From the NCBI RefSeq assembly GCF_030063445.1, contig NZ_JASITD010000001.1, forward strand, positions 62,001 to 126,000: a DNA stretch of 64,000 nucleotides, written 5' to 3'. The stretch comes from Hymenobacter sp. H14-R3 (GTDB lineage Bacteria; Bacteroidota; Bacteroidia; Cytophagales; Hymenobacteraceae). Below are positions 1-7,416 of the stretch, one piece after another; position 1 is the stretch's first letter; each line of letters starts with the position of its first letter. The notes under the pieces were generated by a model. It made no database searches and had not been told where the DNA came from. It saw only the letters and a program-made list of their open reading frames with translations. A program made the translations under genes and the position numbers.

Positions 1-19
1 TGCATTTTCTGAAGCCAGC

Positions 20-949
20 CTAAAACCCTGGTGCTAAACCAATCCACTCTAAAACCTGGTAAGCGAAAAAAGGCGGAATGATGGCCACAGCGTCAGCAGC
101 CCCCGAGGCGTTGCCGCCTGCGTTCTGGATATTGTGGTTGTGTGTGCCTGCGCTGGAAATAGTGAGGTCGCCATACTTTGATGACCCACCGTTACTGTAC
201 TGAATAGTATTGGCAGGTAGCGCACCATCCGGGCTGTTATAAAATCCTTTAACGTTGGTGCCGTGTGTGTGGTCCCCTGCGTTGTCCATCCCGTGGCTGT
301 GGGCGGGAAAGTTGTTCATCCCGAGCGTCACGGAAGCATTGCCACCAGCAGACCCAACAGTGTACTGGCTACCTGCGGCCACCGGAAACTTATTCTGGCC
401 ATTGGTGGCGTTGTTCTTGCCGTTGTTGAACTGCCACCCGTTGGCGGGCGTCCCGTACTTCCCGCGCCCGTCCTGGTCAAACCAGTCAGCTGTGAGCTTA
501 GCCATCTGCTTAGTTTCGCCCACCATCCTGGTGGCCGCGTCCCGAGCCTTAGACAGCCGCAGGGCACCCTCATAGCGCACTATCACTTTGCTGGCCGTGG
601 TGGACACGTCCAGCGGCCGAACGCCCACCAGGGCTTCCCCTAAGCAGGCGCGGGATACCCCGTCCTGGTAAGGCCGGAAGTCCGTATCCACCCTGGCTTG
701 CGCGTACAACTCCACCGGCAAGCTTTGGTCATAGGCACCATCAAAGCGTAGAATCTGGCCATCCAGCCAGACCAGGCCGTGGCCTACATTGACCAGGCTA
801 CCGTTGGGGTACACCTCACAGCCCGACACCACACAGTTGGGTAGGTCCAGCAGCTGGCCGAACATGGCGTAATACATTTCTGCCTGAAGCGTATTCAAGT
901 CATCGTTGGCGCGGGGGCGGCCACCGTTGTCAAATAAAAGGAGTTCCAT
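20..949 (-). CDS. Phage tail fibre / tail-collar-like protein
   Basis: 309 residues, last gene of the leftward late operon that is visible. The C-terminal third is rich in glycine, asparagine and HxH motifs (AHSHG, DHTHG, GTHNHN), a pattern seen in metal-knotted tail-fibre tips and phage tail-collar domains, and it ends with the hydrophobic block IIPPFFAYQVLEWIGLAPGF typical of the chaperone-like end of these proteins. The N-terminal half (about residues 1-120) is probably the virion-attachment part. It starts 3 bases after the stop of the next upstream gene, so it is translated from the same transcript. Receptor binding is inferred from position and motif; no receptor can be named. Fibre-assembly genes would lie to the left, outside the window. 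Confidence 0.75.
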   Translation of the reverse strand: MELLLFDNGGRPRANDDLNTLQAEMYYAMFGQLLDLPNCVVSGCEVYPNGSLVNVGHGLVWLDGQILRFDGAYDQSLPVELYAQARVDTDFRPYQDGVSRACLGEALVGVRPLDVSTTASKVIVRYEGALRLSKARDAATRMVGETKQMAKLTADWFDQDGRGKYGTPANGWQFNNGKNNATNGQNKFPVAAGSQYTVGSAGGNASVTLGMNNFPAHSHGMDNAGDHTHGTNVKGFYNSPDGALPANTIQYSNGGSSKYGDLTISSAGTHNHNIQNAGGNASGAADAVAIIPPFFAYQVLEWIGLAPGF

Positions 950-952
950 GAG

Positions 953-1447
953 TTAGATGTATTGGATGCGGTATTTTACCATTGCCAGCTTCAGCTGACG
1001 GATGCGGGCGCGCAGGGCGGCTTCTTTGGGTTGGAGTGAGGCGGGCACCTGAACGATGAAGCCCACTTGGTTTAAAAGTTCGGTGAAGTTGTAGTCGTAC
1101 TCATAAGGCGGTTGTTCTTGGAAGAAAGTCATGTATTGCCAGGGCTGTTGTTCCGCCACAAAGTTGTCGTAAGAACCACTGACATCAACCAGTGAATCCA
1201 GGATGCGGATGCGGGCCAAAACGGGGTCAAACAGGTCGTTCAATGCTCGTTCAAACGCCATCGTTTGGCCGTTGTAGCTCAACTGCGTTTTCACCTTCCT
1301 TGTGTAAGCCAGGAAGGTGAAGTGGACTTCAGCCAGCGGGACCAGCACGGCGTTGGTCAAAGTCAAAAAACGGGGCTTCCTTAGCAAATAGGGCTTCAGC
1401 CCTTTCACCAGGTTGGCCAGGTCAAAATCATATCTACTAAGAGCCAT
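953..1447 (-). CDS. Baseplate/tail protein in Mu gp48 position
   Basis: About 164 residues from the ATG at 1447 (MALSRYDFD); an alternative start three codons upstream is possible. It overlaps the end of the baseplate J-like gene by about 10 bases. No motif is recognised by eye. Its position directly after the baseplate J-like gene and before the fibre genes matches the Mu gp48 / P2 gpI class of baseplate wedge proteins, so that role is inferred from gene order only. The C-terminus is helical and basic (RARIRQLKLAMVKYRIQYI). Confidence 0.5.
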   Translation of the reverse strand: MALSRYDFDLANLVKGLKPYLLRKPRFLTLTNAVLVPLAEVHFTFLAYTRKVKTQLSYNGQTMAFERALNDLFDPVLARIRILDSLVDVSGSYDNFVAEQQPWQYMTFFQEQPPYEYDYNFTELLNQVGFIVQVPASLQPKEAALRARIRQLKLAMVKYRIQYI

Positions 1448-2297
1448 AAGGAACAAAGTTCAGGGTGTCGGCAAGGGTAGCACCTGCGGCCGTATCAATG
1501 ATGACATAGCCGGCTTCCGTTTCGTAGGCTCGGGTGAACACTTTTGGCGCGGCCAGGCCATTGCGGGCCGATATGGAAAGGAATTCCAGGTCTTCCACTC
1601 CCACCACGGCCTGGATGGCATCTTCCAGCTTAGACACTACCACCTGGCCATCAAACTTCAGGTTGCGCAGGTAGGACGTGATGGCGCTGGCCACTCGGGA
1701 CCGCAGACCAGGAACCAGGCCCGTGGCGCTGTTGGTGTCGTTCAGTTCCACCAACGGGTCATAGTAGATATTCGCCCCGAGCTTCAGCGCATCGGCTTCC
1801 CGGCTTACCAGTTCCAGTTTCGTGCCTGGATACTTGCGCCTGGTAATGTAGCCGCGCACCTGGACTAGCTCAGCAGCTGTGAGGCTGCGCAGGCCACCAG
1901 GCGCGGTGGCGTCATCGGTGGCAACTTTCAGGAACAACCGGCCCGTGGTGTCATTCTCTTTCGCCGTGGCCTGTGTGACCAGCAGCAGCCCCGAGCTACC
2001 CGCAGGATAGTGGATTCCGTCATCATCCACCACCAGCTGGTCTCCCTGCTGAAAGAGCTTCACGATTTTGGCGTACCATTCAGTTGTCCCTTCCTGTGGC
2101 GCGGCCAGCTTGGCATCCACATCCGCCATGTGGCGGTCAAAGATGGTTTCCAGAACGTTGATGGCAAACGCCACCACGTAGGCCAGCAGCCCGAACACGG
2201 ACACCGCTGAAGTGGAAATAAGCAGCCCGCCCAAAATCGGGCTGGCTGCTATAGCATCTAAGATGCTTTGTTTAATTACGGGGATTGTTCTGGCCAT
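1437..2297 (-). CDS. Baseplate J-like protein
   Basis: 286 residues from the ATG at 2297 (MARTIPVIKQSILDAI). The longer reading frame upstream lies inside the preceding gene and is a shadow. The opening segment has an Ile/Ala-rich hydrophobic stretch (ILGGLLISTSAVSVFGLLAYVVAFAINVL as consecutive parts around residues 20-50), and the C-terminal half carries the repeating alpha/beta pattern with VVVSKLEDAIQAVVGVEDLE that is typical of baseplate J/gp47-type wedge proteins. The gene lies between hub genes and fibre genes, as gp47 does in Mu. It is part of the contractile-tail baseplate wedge by inference. Confidence 0.65.
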   Translation of the reverse strand: MARTIPVIKQSILDAIAASPILGGLLISTSAVSVFGLLAYVVAFAINVLETIFDRHMADVDAKLAAPQEGTTEWYAKIVKLFQQGDQLVVDDDGIHYPAGSSGLLLVTQATAKENDTTGRLFLKVATDDATAPGGLRSLTAAELVQVRGYITRRKYPGTKLELVSREADALKLGANIYYDPLVELNDTNSATGLVPGLRSRVASAITSYLRNLKFDGQVVVSKLEDAIQAVVGVEDLEFLSISARNGLAAPKVFTRAYETEAGYVIIDTAAGATLADTLNFVPYGS

Positions 2298-2298
2298 T

Positions 2299-3354
2299 TC
2301 AGTACTGGATTTCGAGGGCGTTGAGGTAACTCGGGTTCGCGTTAGAAGCCCGCAGGTAAAGAATGGGGTTGATACCAGCCGGGTTGATGTCGAGCGGGGG
2401 CAGGCCAACGGTGAGGTTGTTGCTGTCGAAGGTGAGCGTAATCCATTGCACACCGTCCAGGCTGTATTGCGCATCCGTTAGGTCGGTATCAAAGCGTGCG
2501 ATACCGGTAACGCGGCTGCGTACAGTGGGCGTGAAATCACCATTTAAAGGGGCCTGAAAAGTCGAAGCGCGGCGAAACGTGCGAATGCCGTCGTTTAGCA
2601 CCCAACCCCGGCCGGCCGCGTCCAACGCATTAAAGCTAATGGTGCCGTTTTGGCCTACTGACGAACTATCGTAGGCAATTGTACCAGATAACTGGTTAAA
2701 ATTCTGGATGAATTTAGCACCCCTGTCCGGACTATTACTACTACCTAATAAGCTTATTTCTTGGTCGGTAAGACCAGTAGTGTAAAACGCACAAGCATCA
2801 ATGTATCCGCGCGGATAATATCCACTGTATCCCCCAATCTGCACGCTGTCGTTGCTATCAAATGAAATAGCCGTGGAACCACCAGCATTGCGGTTATTTC
2901 CTGACAGCTCTACGCCGTCAATAAACATTCTTATTAGACTTACGTCCGAGGAATCTACTCCAGTTGGAGCTATTCCTTTTGTAATGCAAACACTATGAAA
3001 AAAGCCATCGACTGGGGCAGGTCTTCTATCCTGCACACTACTGCGAACAGCACCCCCGGCTTTGGTGCGAAAAGTTAAATTACCCACGCTGTTTTGCTTG
3101 GAAATATCCCACCCCGTGCCACTTACATTTTTTGCTACTAGGATTGTCTGGTCGTACGCCCGGTCGGCACCTAAATCCAGATACCGGATAAAAATAGTAA
3201 ATGGCCCATCCCCAAAATTGTAATATTGCGCATTGTTAGGTATTTCGCAGATACTATACTGGCTGTATTCAGCCGGCACCCGCATACTGCGCTGGCCAGC
3301 AGCCAGGTTTGGGTTAACTCCCCGCACCAGCTTATAATCAGTTAGGTTGAGCAT
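2299..3354 (-). CDS. LamG/concanavalin-like tail protein
   Basis: About 351 residues from the ATG at 3354 (MLNLTDYKLV), one base after the stop of the upstream gene; the in-frame extension upstream overlaps that gene and is rejected. The central part (about residues 40-210) reads as a LamG/concanavalin A-like jelly roll: YNFGDGPFTIFIRYLDL, a paired strand with IRMFIDGVELSGN, SNDSVQIGGYSGYYPRGYID and the typical closing FYTTGLTDQEISLL. Such domains bind glycans, so this is probably a fibre or baseplate appendage that contacts the host surface. The C-terminal region (about 240-350) is a separate beta-rich module. Between 2650 and 3250 the DNA is noticeably more AT-rich than its neighbours, suggesting a recently exchanged receptor-binding module. 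Confidence 0.65.
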   Translation of the reverse strand: MLNLTDYKLVRGVNPNLAAGQRSMRVPAEYSQYSICEIPNNAQYYNFGDGPFTIFIRYLDLGADRAYDQTILVAKNVSGTGWDISKQNSVGNLTFRTKAGGAVRSSVQDRRPAPVDGFFHSVCITKGIAPTGVDSSDVSLIRMFIDGVELSGNNRNAGGSTAISFDSNDSVQIGGYSGYYPRGYIDACAFYTTGLTDQEISLLGSSNSPDRGAKFIQNFNQLSGTIAYDSSSVGQNGTISFNALDAAGRGWVLNDGIRTFRRASTFQAPLNGDFTPTVRSRVTGIARFDTDLTDAQYSLDGVQWITLTFDSNNLTVGLPPLDINPAGINPILYLRASNANPSYLNALEIQY

Positions 3355-3355
3355 C

Positions 3356-4519
3356 TTAGGCGGTGGGTTGAATCGTGATACTGGCTTCCGCGCTGCTGCG
3401 GCCCGGCTTGAGGACATAGTCTACGTACACGGTAAAGCCGTAATTGGCCACCACCGAGTCCGTAAGCGCATTAATGGCGGCGTTCAAACCGGAGCCGCCG
3501 CCCGTAGAGTTAAAGGGGCCATACTTCGTTTCGTCGCCGTTTTGGTCTAAGTAGCTAAGCGTATAAACCAAGCTGGCCACACTATAGGAGTAGGCGCTAG
3601 CCACCACCAATACCTTGCGCCGGAAGTACAGCGGTACGCGCGTGGTGGTCTGCGTGACGGCCACCAGAATTTCATGGTTAACCAGGATGCCAGCCACCGC
3701 CCCCGCCACGGCCGCCGTAGAAGGAATGTCCGTAGCATTGCCCGCCCCAATGGTCTGCACGAGCGTAACCGAGCTGGCCCCGCCCCCCGCCTGGATGGTG
3801 ACGTTGCCATTTGCGTCAGGCAGCGTGCCGTTAACCGATTTCACTGTGCCAGTACCCCCCGTGGTGGGCTGCGTTACCACCGTGGAAGCCGCCGCATCAG
3901 GACTGGTAAAGCGCAGGCCCCACGTCCCCGAGGCCACACACTCATAAATGGCCAGTTTCGTGGCGCTTACCGTGTGGAACCAGGCGTCACCAGGTTGGCC
4001 CGGTTCCGTGGTGGGCGCGTAGCTCTTCCATTGATTTACGTTGCCGGCTTTGCCAGGGTCGCCCGCCTTACCTATGAGGCTGGCCAGCCACTGCGTCACG
4101 GTGCCCGTGTTGGCGCTGCTGTCGGCTTGCCACAGCTGGAAGGCATTTTTGCCATCATTGCCATCAAAGAAGTCTGTCCCTTTCACGGGGGTGCGCCCGT
4201 CAAAATAGTCCGTACCCTTTTTGGGCGTCTTGCCATCGGCCCCTTTCAGCCGAAACTGAAGCTGCCAGCCGTTGGTGGCGTCCCGCAGGTAGAAATCTGA
4301 CGTGGTGGTCAAGATGTAGGCGTCCCCTTCCATGCCATCGGCCCCACTCGGGGGCGTTGTGCCGCTCAGAATACGAGCGCCGCGCTGTAAGCCTTCCAGG
4401 AAGCCAATGGCATCTGACACGCCGGCCAGCACATTACGCACGTTCAGGGCCGAATTCTTCCGCCCTGAAATAAGGTTGGCCGACACCAGCGTGTCAATCA
4501 TAGTAGAAAAAAATCCCAT
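3356..4519 (-). CDS. Tail fibre-like protein with short Gly-rich repeats
   Basis: 387 residues. After a helical N-terminus (residues 1-55) there is a glycine/aspartate-rich central zone with repeated KGTDYFDG / KGTDFFDG units and collagen-like GKAGDPGKAG, a composition typical of trimeric phage fibre shafts. The segment GTVKSVNGTLPDANGNVTI near residue 215 is a strand motif found repeatedly in phage tail fibres. The C-terminal part (about 270-387) is beta-rich and may be the tip. It overlaps the upstream LysM-type gene's stop at 4519-4521 (ATGA-like junction), so the two are translationally coupled. Function is inferred from composition and position. Confidence 0.6.
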   Translation of the reverse strand: MGFFSTMIDTLVSANLISGRKNSALNVRNVLAGVSDAIGFLEGLQRGARILSGTTPPSGADGMEGDAYILTTTSDFYLRDATNGWQLQFRLKGADGKTPKKGTDYFDGRTPVKGTDFFDGNDGKNAFQLWQADSSANTGTVTQWLASLIGKAGDPGKAGNVNQWKSYAPTTEPGQPGDAWFHTVSATKLAIYECVASGTWGLRFTSPDAAASTVVTQPTTGGTGTVKSVNGTLPDANGNVTIQAGGGASSVTLVQTIGAGNATDIPSTAAVAGAVAGILVNHEILVAVTQTTTRVPLYFRRKVLVVASAYSYSVASLVYTLSYLDQNGDETKYGPFNSTGGGSGLNAAINALTDSVVANYGFTVYVDYVLKPGRSSAEASITIQPTA

Positions 4520-4824
4520 TACAAAAAGTCGGTTTCAGTTTTAAAATCAGTTTCCAACCAATCTTCGGCTTCATCCACCACGGGCGGCGCGGGGCGGTGT
4601 AGGTTGGTAGTGTTCACGCGGATACTGGTGCTTTGGAAGTAGGCCACGATGTCGGCCGACACCGTGGCCCCGTCGGGCACTATTAACACCTGGCCAGCGG
4701 CCAGCGCATCCGTAATGGCCAGCCCGTTGGCGTCGGCCAGCGCCCAAACGCCCTCCGCACCTCCGAGTAACCACACGGCCACATCTAGCAGGCTTTGGCC
4801 CTCACTCACGATTATTTCAGCCAT
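4519..4824 (-). CDS. LysM-like tail/baseplate protein
   Basis: 101 residues from the ATG at 4824, which overlaps the preceding stop by 8 bases; a start seven codons upstream is less likely. The N-terminal 55 residues look like a divergent LysM fold: a strand (EIIVSEGQSLLDVAVWLLG), a helix (VWALADANGLA) and a second strand ending GQVLIVPDG. LysM modules bind peptidoglycan or act as structural clamps; many Mu- and P2-like phages have a small LysM protein (gpX class) at the tube-baseplate junction. The C-terminus is acidic and probably flexible. Confidence 0.6.
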   Translation of the reverse strand: MAEIIVSEGQSLLDVAVWLLGGAEGVWALADANGLAITDALAAGQVLIVPDGATVSADIVAYFQSTSIRVNTTNLHRPAPPVVDEAEDWLETDFKTETDFL

Positions 4825-5122
4825 CGGAGTCGGGGTAATAGCCAATGAGTTCTACCCGGTCATCAATCAAAGCCAGGTGCGTCACCACCTGGCCATCCAG
4901 TTCCATCTGGCTTTGAATGGCCTGAATGATGGCGGCGGCCGGGGCGTCATCCAGCAGCATCGTGTTGATGCCCGCGCCCACGAACGGGCGTTCCCGCCAT
5001 TCGCCCTTTTCAGTCAGCATCAGCAGTTGCTGATGTTGCTCGGTGCTTTCGCCAATTACTAAATCGCCGCCTTCAATGGCTAGGTCGAGGTCTGCATTAA
5101 GCAGTAAGTCAAATACTTTCAC
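4817..5122 (-). CDS. GpW/gp25-like baseplate protein
   Basis: 101 residues. The sequence DLDLAIEGGDLVIGESTEQHQQLLMLTEKGEWRERP is split across the signature region of the gp25/gpW baseplate family: a strand describing a diagonal of D/G residues, then a helix, then the EWR-P element. The family forms part of the inner baseplate wedge in contractile tails, next to the J-like protein. Position in the operon (after the hub and spike genes, before fibre genes) fits. The start overlaps the upstream stop by 4 bases. Confidence 0.7.
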   Translation of the reverse strand: MKVFDLLLNADLDLAIEGGDLVIGESTEQHQQLLMLTEKGEWRERPFVGAGINTMLLDDAPAAAIIQAIQSQMELDGQVVTHLALIDDRVELIGYYPDSDG

Positions 5123-5340
5123 TGGATGCTAGCTGAAGTGATAATGCCTTTTTGTGCCGCCGCTGTACCCGTGGTGGTGACGGTGCCCGTGACCGTGCCG
5201 CTGCGCACGTACTCATCAAAGGCATCGGCCAGGCCATCCACGAAGTCGGCCCGCGCCTTGGCGGGGTCAGCTTCGCGGGTGGCCTGGTCATCGTAAAGTC
5301 GATTTAAATGCTCTTTGAGCAATAGTTTATTAAGTGCCAT
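5119..5340 (-). CDS. Small phage protein in baseplate cluster
   Basis: 73 residues, not recognised. The N-terminal 40 residues are predicted helical and charged (LLLKEHLNRLYDDQATREAD), the C-terminal 25 are a Thr/Gly-rich low-complexity tail (GTVTGTVTTTGTAAAQKG). It is sandwiched without gaps between the spike-like gene and the gp25-like gene, so a structural or assembly role in the baseplate is plausible. Small proteins with a Thr/Gly/Pro-rich tail can be PAAR-type tips, but the characteristic PAAR motifs are not visible. Confidence 0.5.
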   Translation of the reverse strand: MALNKLLLKEHLNRLYDDQATREADPAKARADFVDGLADAFDEYVRSGTVTGTVTTTGTAAAQKGIITSASIQ

Positions 5341-5780
5341 TATTCGTGCAAAAGGCCGTTTAAACGTTGTTTAATCTTCGCAAAAGCCGGGGCATTCACC
5401 AGCTTGATGGTTGGCCCCTGGTTGGTCGTAAATACCATTTGCCCGATAGCATCCAGGAAGTCACTCAGGATGCTTTTCAGGCTTTCGGTTTCGGTGCGGA
5501 TGCTGTACACTTCCACGGCGCTGTACTGAATGACCAGGGCGGTATCCTCATCCAGCAGCAGCAGCGTCACGTTGCTACCCACCTTCGGGAAGATTACCAG
5601 GCCATCCTGGCCACCGTCCACCACGGCCCGCAGGCGCACCTGCACATGGTCGGCACCTTCATCATCGCGGGCCACGTCGCAGGTCATGGCTGCCTTATCC
5701 ACGGCGGTCACGGTACCTGTTACTACCTGAGCCGGGCCGGCCACCAGCTGCTTCAGCAGTCGCTGTATCGTTTCGCTCAT
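5340..5780 (-). CDS. Baseplate spike/gpV-like protein
   Basis: 146 residues. An OB-fold-like segment is visible at about residues 18-85 (VVTGTVTAVDKAAMTCDV, VQVRLRAVVDG, GLVIFPKVGSNVTLLLLDED) that matches the layout of phage baseplate assembly protein V / Mu gp45-class spikes. The family forms the central membrane-piercing spike below the tail tube. It is short for a complete spike, with only a helical C-terminal stretch after the OB fold and no long beta-helix, so the tip may be supplied by another protein. It lies directly downstream of the hub gene. Confidence 0.6.
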   Translation of the reverse strand: MSETIQRLLKQLVAGPAQVVTGTVTAVDKAAMTCDVARDDEGADHVQVRLRAVVDGGQDGLVIFPKVGSNVTLLLLDEDTALVIQYSAVEVYSIRTETESLKSILSDFLDAIGQMVFTTNQGPTIKLVNAPAFAKIKQRLNGLLHE

Positions 5781-6799
5781 GAGTTGGCCCGCTTACCCAG
5801 TTCTACCACGCGCCGGAAGCCACTCGGGCCAAACGACGTTTTCACGCTGTCCACCAGGTAGCGCCCATCGCGTTGGGGGTGTAGGCCATCGTGCAAGTCG
5901 GCCGTGCCCGAGTGCAGCACGAACGGCACCCCGAACCCCGTCAGGGTGCCCCGGTATCCGTCGTACTTGTATTTGGCCAGTTCTACCTGAGCCATGCGGG
6001 TCAGCTCAGCTTTGTCGGTGGTTTCGGTGCGCAGGGTGATGGTACGCTCTTCCCCATCCACATCGCCCACGCCTGGCACGGTGGTTTTCTTGCCATTGCG
6101 GTGTATAGCCACCACCTTGGCTTTGATAAGTACATCCTCTTTCCGTTTGTAGGTCAGGTCATCATCCACCACGTTTTGCTGAAAGTGGTAGTAGCTACTG
6201 GCCCCATCAATGTTGGAAGTGCTGCTGAATTCGGTGTAGGGCAAGCCCACGAATAGCCGGCCGGCGCGGAAATAGGCGCACACCAGGTAGTTTTCCTTCA
6301 GCTTGTTGATGACCCCGGCCACGGTGGTACGGTCGGCCCGGAAGCTATCAATGTGAAGCTGCGGCACGGTACTACTGAGTTGCACCGTGGGCACCAGCTC
6401 AGCCAACAGCTTGCGCAAGGTGGTGTCCTTCCAGGCCCGGTTAACGGGCGTACGCTTCAGGTGAAAAAACTCATCTTCCAGCCGCAGTTCAAACGGTATG
6501 GTCAGCTTGATTTCAGCCACGTAGCCACTGAATTCAGTGCGCAGTTCACCATCGTAACCCAACCGCACTTCCACGGCATCACCCACTTTCACCAGGTCTT
6601 CCACCTTCACCAGTTTTCCGGCTATGGTGGCCGACTCGTCGGTGGCCTGGTCATCGGGGGGCAACACTTGCACGAAGCCATACAGCTTCAGCGTGGCCGT
6701 GTCGCCAAGGTTTTTCCAGGTTGATTCTGCCTCAAACGCCGAAATTTTGGAAAACTCCAAATTCCCGATGCGTACCCGGCAAGTAAGATACAGGCTCAT
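5777..6799 (-). CDS. Baseplate hub protein, gpD/gp27-like
   Basis: 340 residues. The pattern FSKISAFEAESTWKNLGDTA followed by a Val/Lys-rich strand region (VKVGDAVEVRLGYDGELRTEFSG as adjoining strands), a central WKDTTLRKLLAELVP helix and a C-terminal RDGRYLVDSVKTSFGP element matches the late-control D / gp27 family that builds the trimeric baseplate hub linking tube and spike. The gene lies between a DUF6046-like tail gene and the spike gene, the expected order. It overlaps both neighbours by 4 bases. Confidence 0.65.
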   Translation of the reverse strand: MSLYLTCRVRIGNLEFSKISAFEAESTWKNLGDTATLKLYGFVQVLPPDDQATDESATIAGKLVKVEDLVKVGDAVEVRLGYDGELRTEFSGYVAEIKLTIPFELRLEDEFFHLKRTPVNRAWKDTTLRKLLAELVPTVQLSSTVPQLHIDSFRADRTTVAGVINKLKENYLVCAYFRAGRLFVGLPYTEFSSTSNIDGASSYYHFQQNVVDDDLTYKRKEDVLIKAKVVAIHRNGKKTTVPGVGDVDGEERTITLRTETTDKAELTRMAQVELAKYKYDGYRGTLTGFGVPFVLHSGTADLHDGLHPQRDGRYLVDSVKTSFGPSGFRRVVELGKRANS

Positions 6800-7416
6800 T
6801 TCGTGCGGGCTATTTTGAGTTTAGCCAGGCTGCTTTCGTCGCTGCTGGCATTGATTTCATAGTAGAAAAAGCCGTGGGCACCTGGCACGGCCGGAAAGCT
6901 GATGTCTTCTATCACGATGCGGCTGATGTTGAAGTAGGTGAGCAGCTGGCACTGCACATCCAGCGCAAACCCGCGCCGGTAGATGCTCACCAGGCTGCGC
7001 AGCCATTCTTCGGGGTAGTCATCGGGCACGAGGCCGCCCGAGGCGCGGTCACGGGCCGCCCCTTCTCGCACGGCACGGCCCTGGATGTTGATTTTCCAAT
7101 CATCCATCCCGATGATTTCTTTCACCGTGAAGTCACCACCTGCTATCTGCGTCTTTACAATGGTTTTTGAGCCGCTCACAGTTATGAGCGGCTCATTTGG
7201 CAGGGTCACTTCGGCAATCTTGATAGCGAAGTAGCGGGGCGTGCCCAGCACCGAAGAAATAGGCAGCTTAAATAGCTCCGCTTCGTTGGTTTTGGTCGGC
7301 CGCTTGGCATCGGGAAAGGGCAGGTGAGTTACTACGCCCTTCCCCTTGCGGAAGTCGCCTAAGTCGAACGACAGGCCCGCCGTGCGGCCCGTGTTGGTTG
7401 GGAGGTCACTTATCAT
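6796..7416 (-). CDS. Tail/baseplate protein, DUF6046-like
   Basis: 206 residues. The sequence IVKTQIAGGDFTVKEIIGMDDWKINIQGRAVREG in its parts, plus PDDYPEEWLRSLVSIYRRG, resembles the DUF6046 family found in Bacteroidota phages and in the tail-like gene clusters of that phylum. Functionally it probably takes the place of the DNA-circularisation/gpN-like protein that connects tape measure and baseplate hub in Mu; this is inferred from its position between those two genes. Family assignment is by memory of the motif and should be treated as moderate. Confidence 0.55.
   Translation of the reverse strand: MISDLPTNTGRTAGLSFDLGDFRKGKGVVTHLPFPDAKRPTKTNEAELFKLPISSVLGTPRYFAIKIAEVTLPNEPLITVSGSKTIVKTQIAGGDFTVKEIIGMDDWKINIQGRAVREGAARDRASGGLVPDDYPEEWLRSLVSIYRRGFALDVQCQLLTYFNISRIVIEDISFPAVPGAHGFFYYEINASSDESSLAKLKIARTK

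Noticed and set aside
20..4519. Diversity-generating retroelement acting on tail fibres, as in some Bacteroides Mu-like phages
   Set aside because: No reverse transcriptase gene and no template/variable repeat pair is visible in the window; parts left of base 1 cannot be judged.
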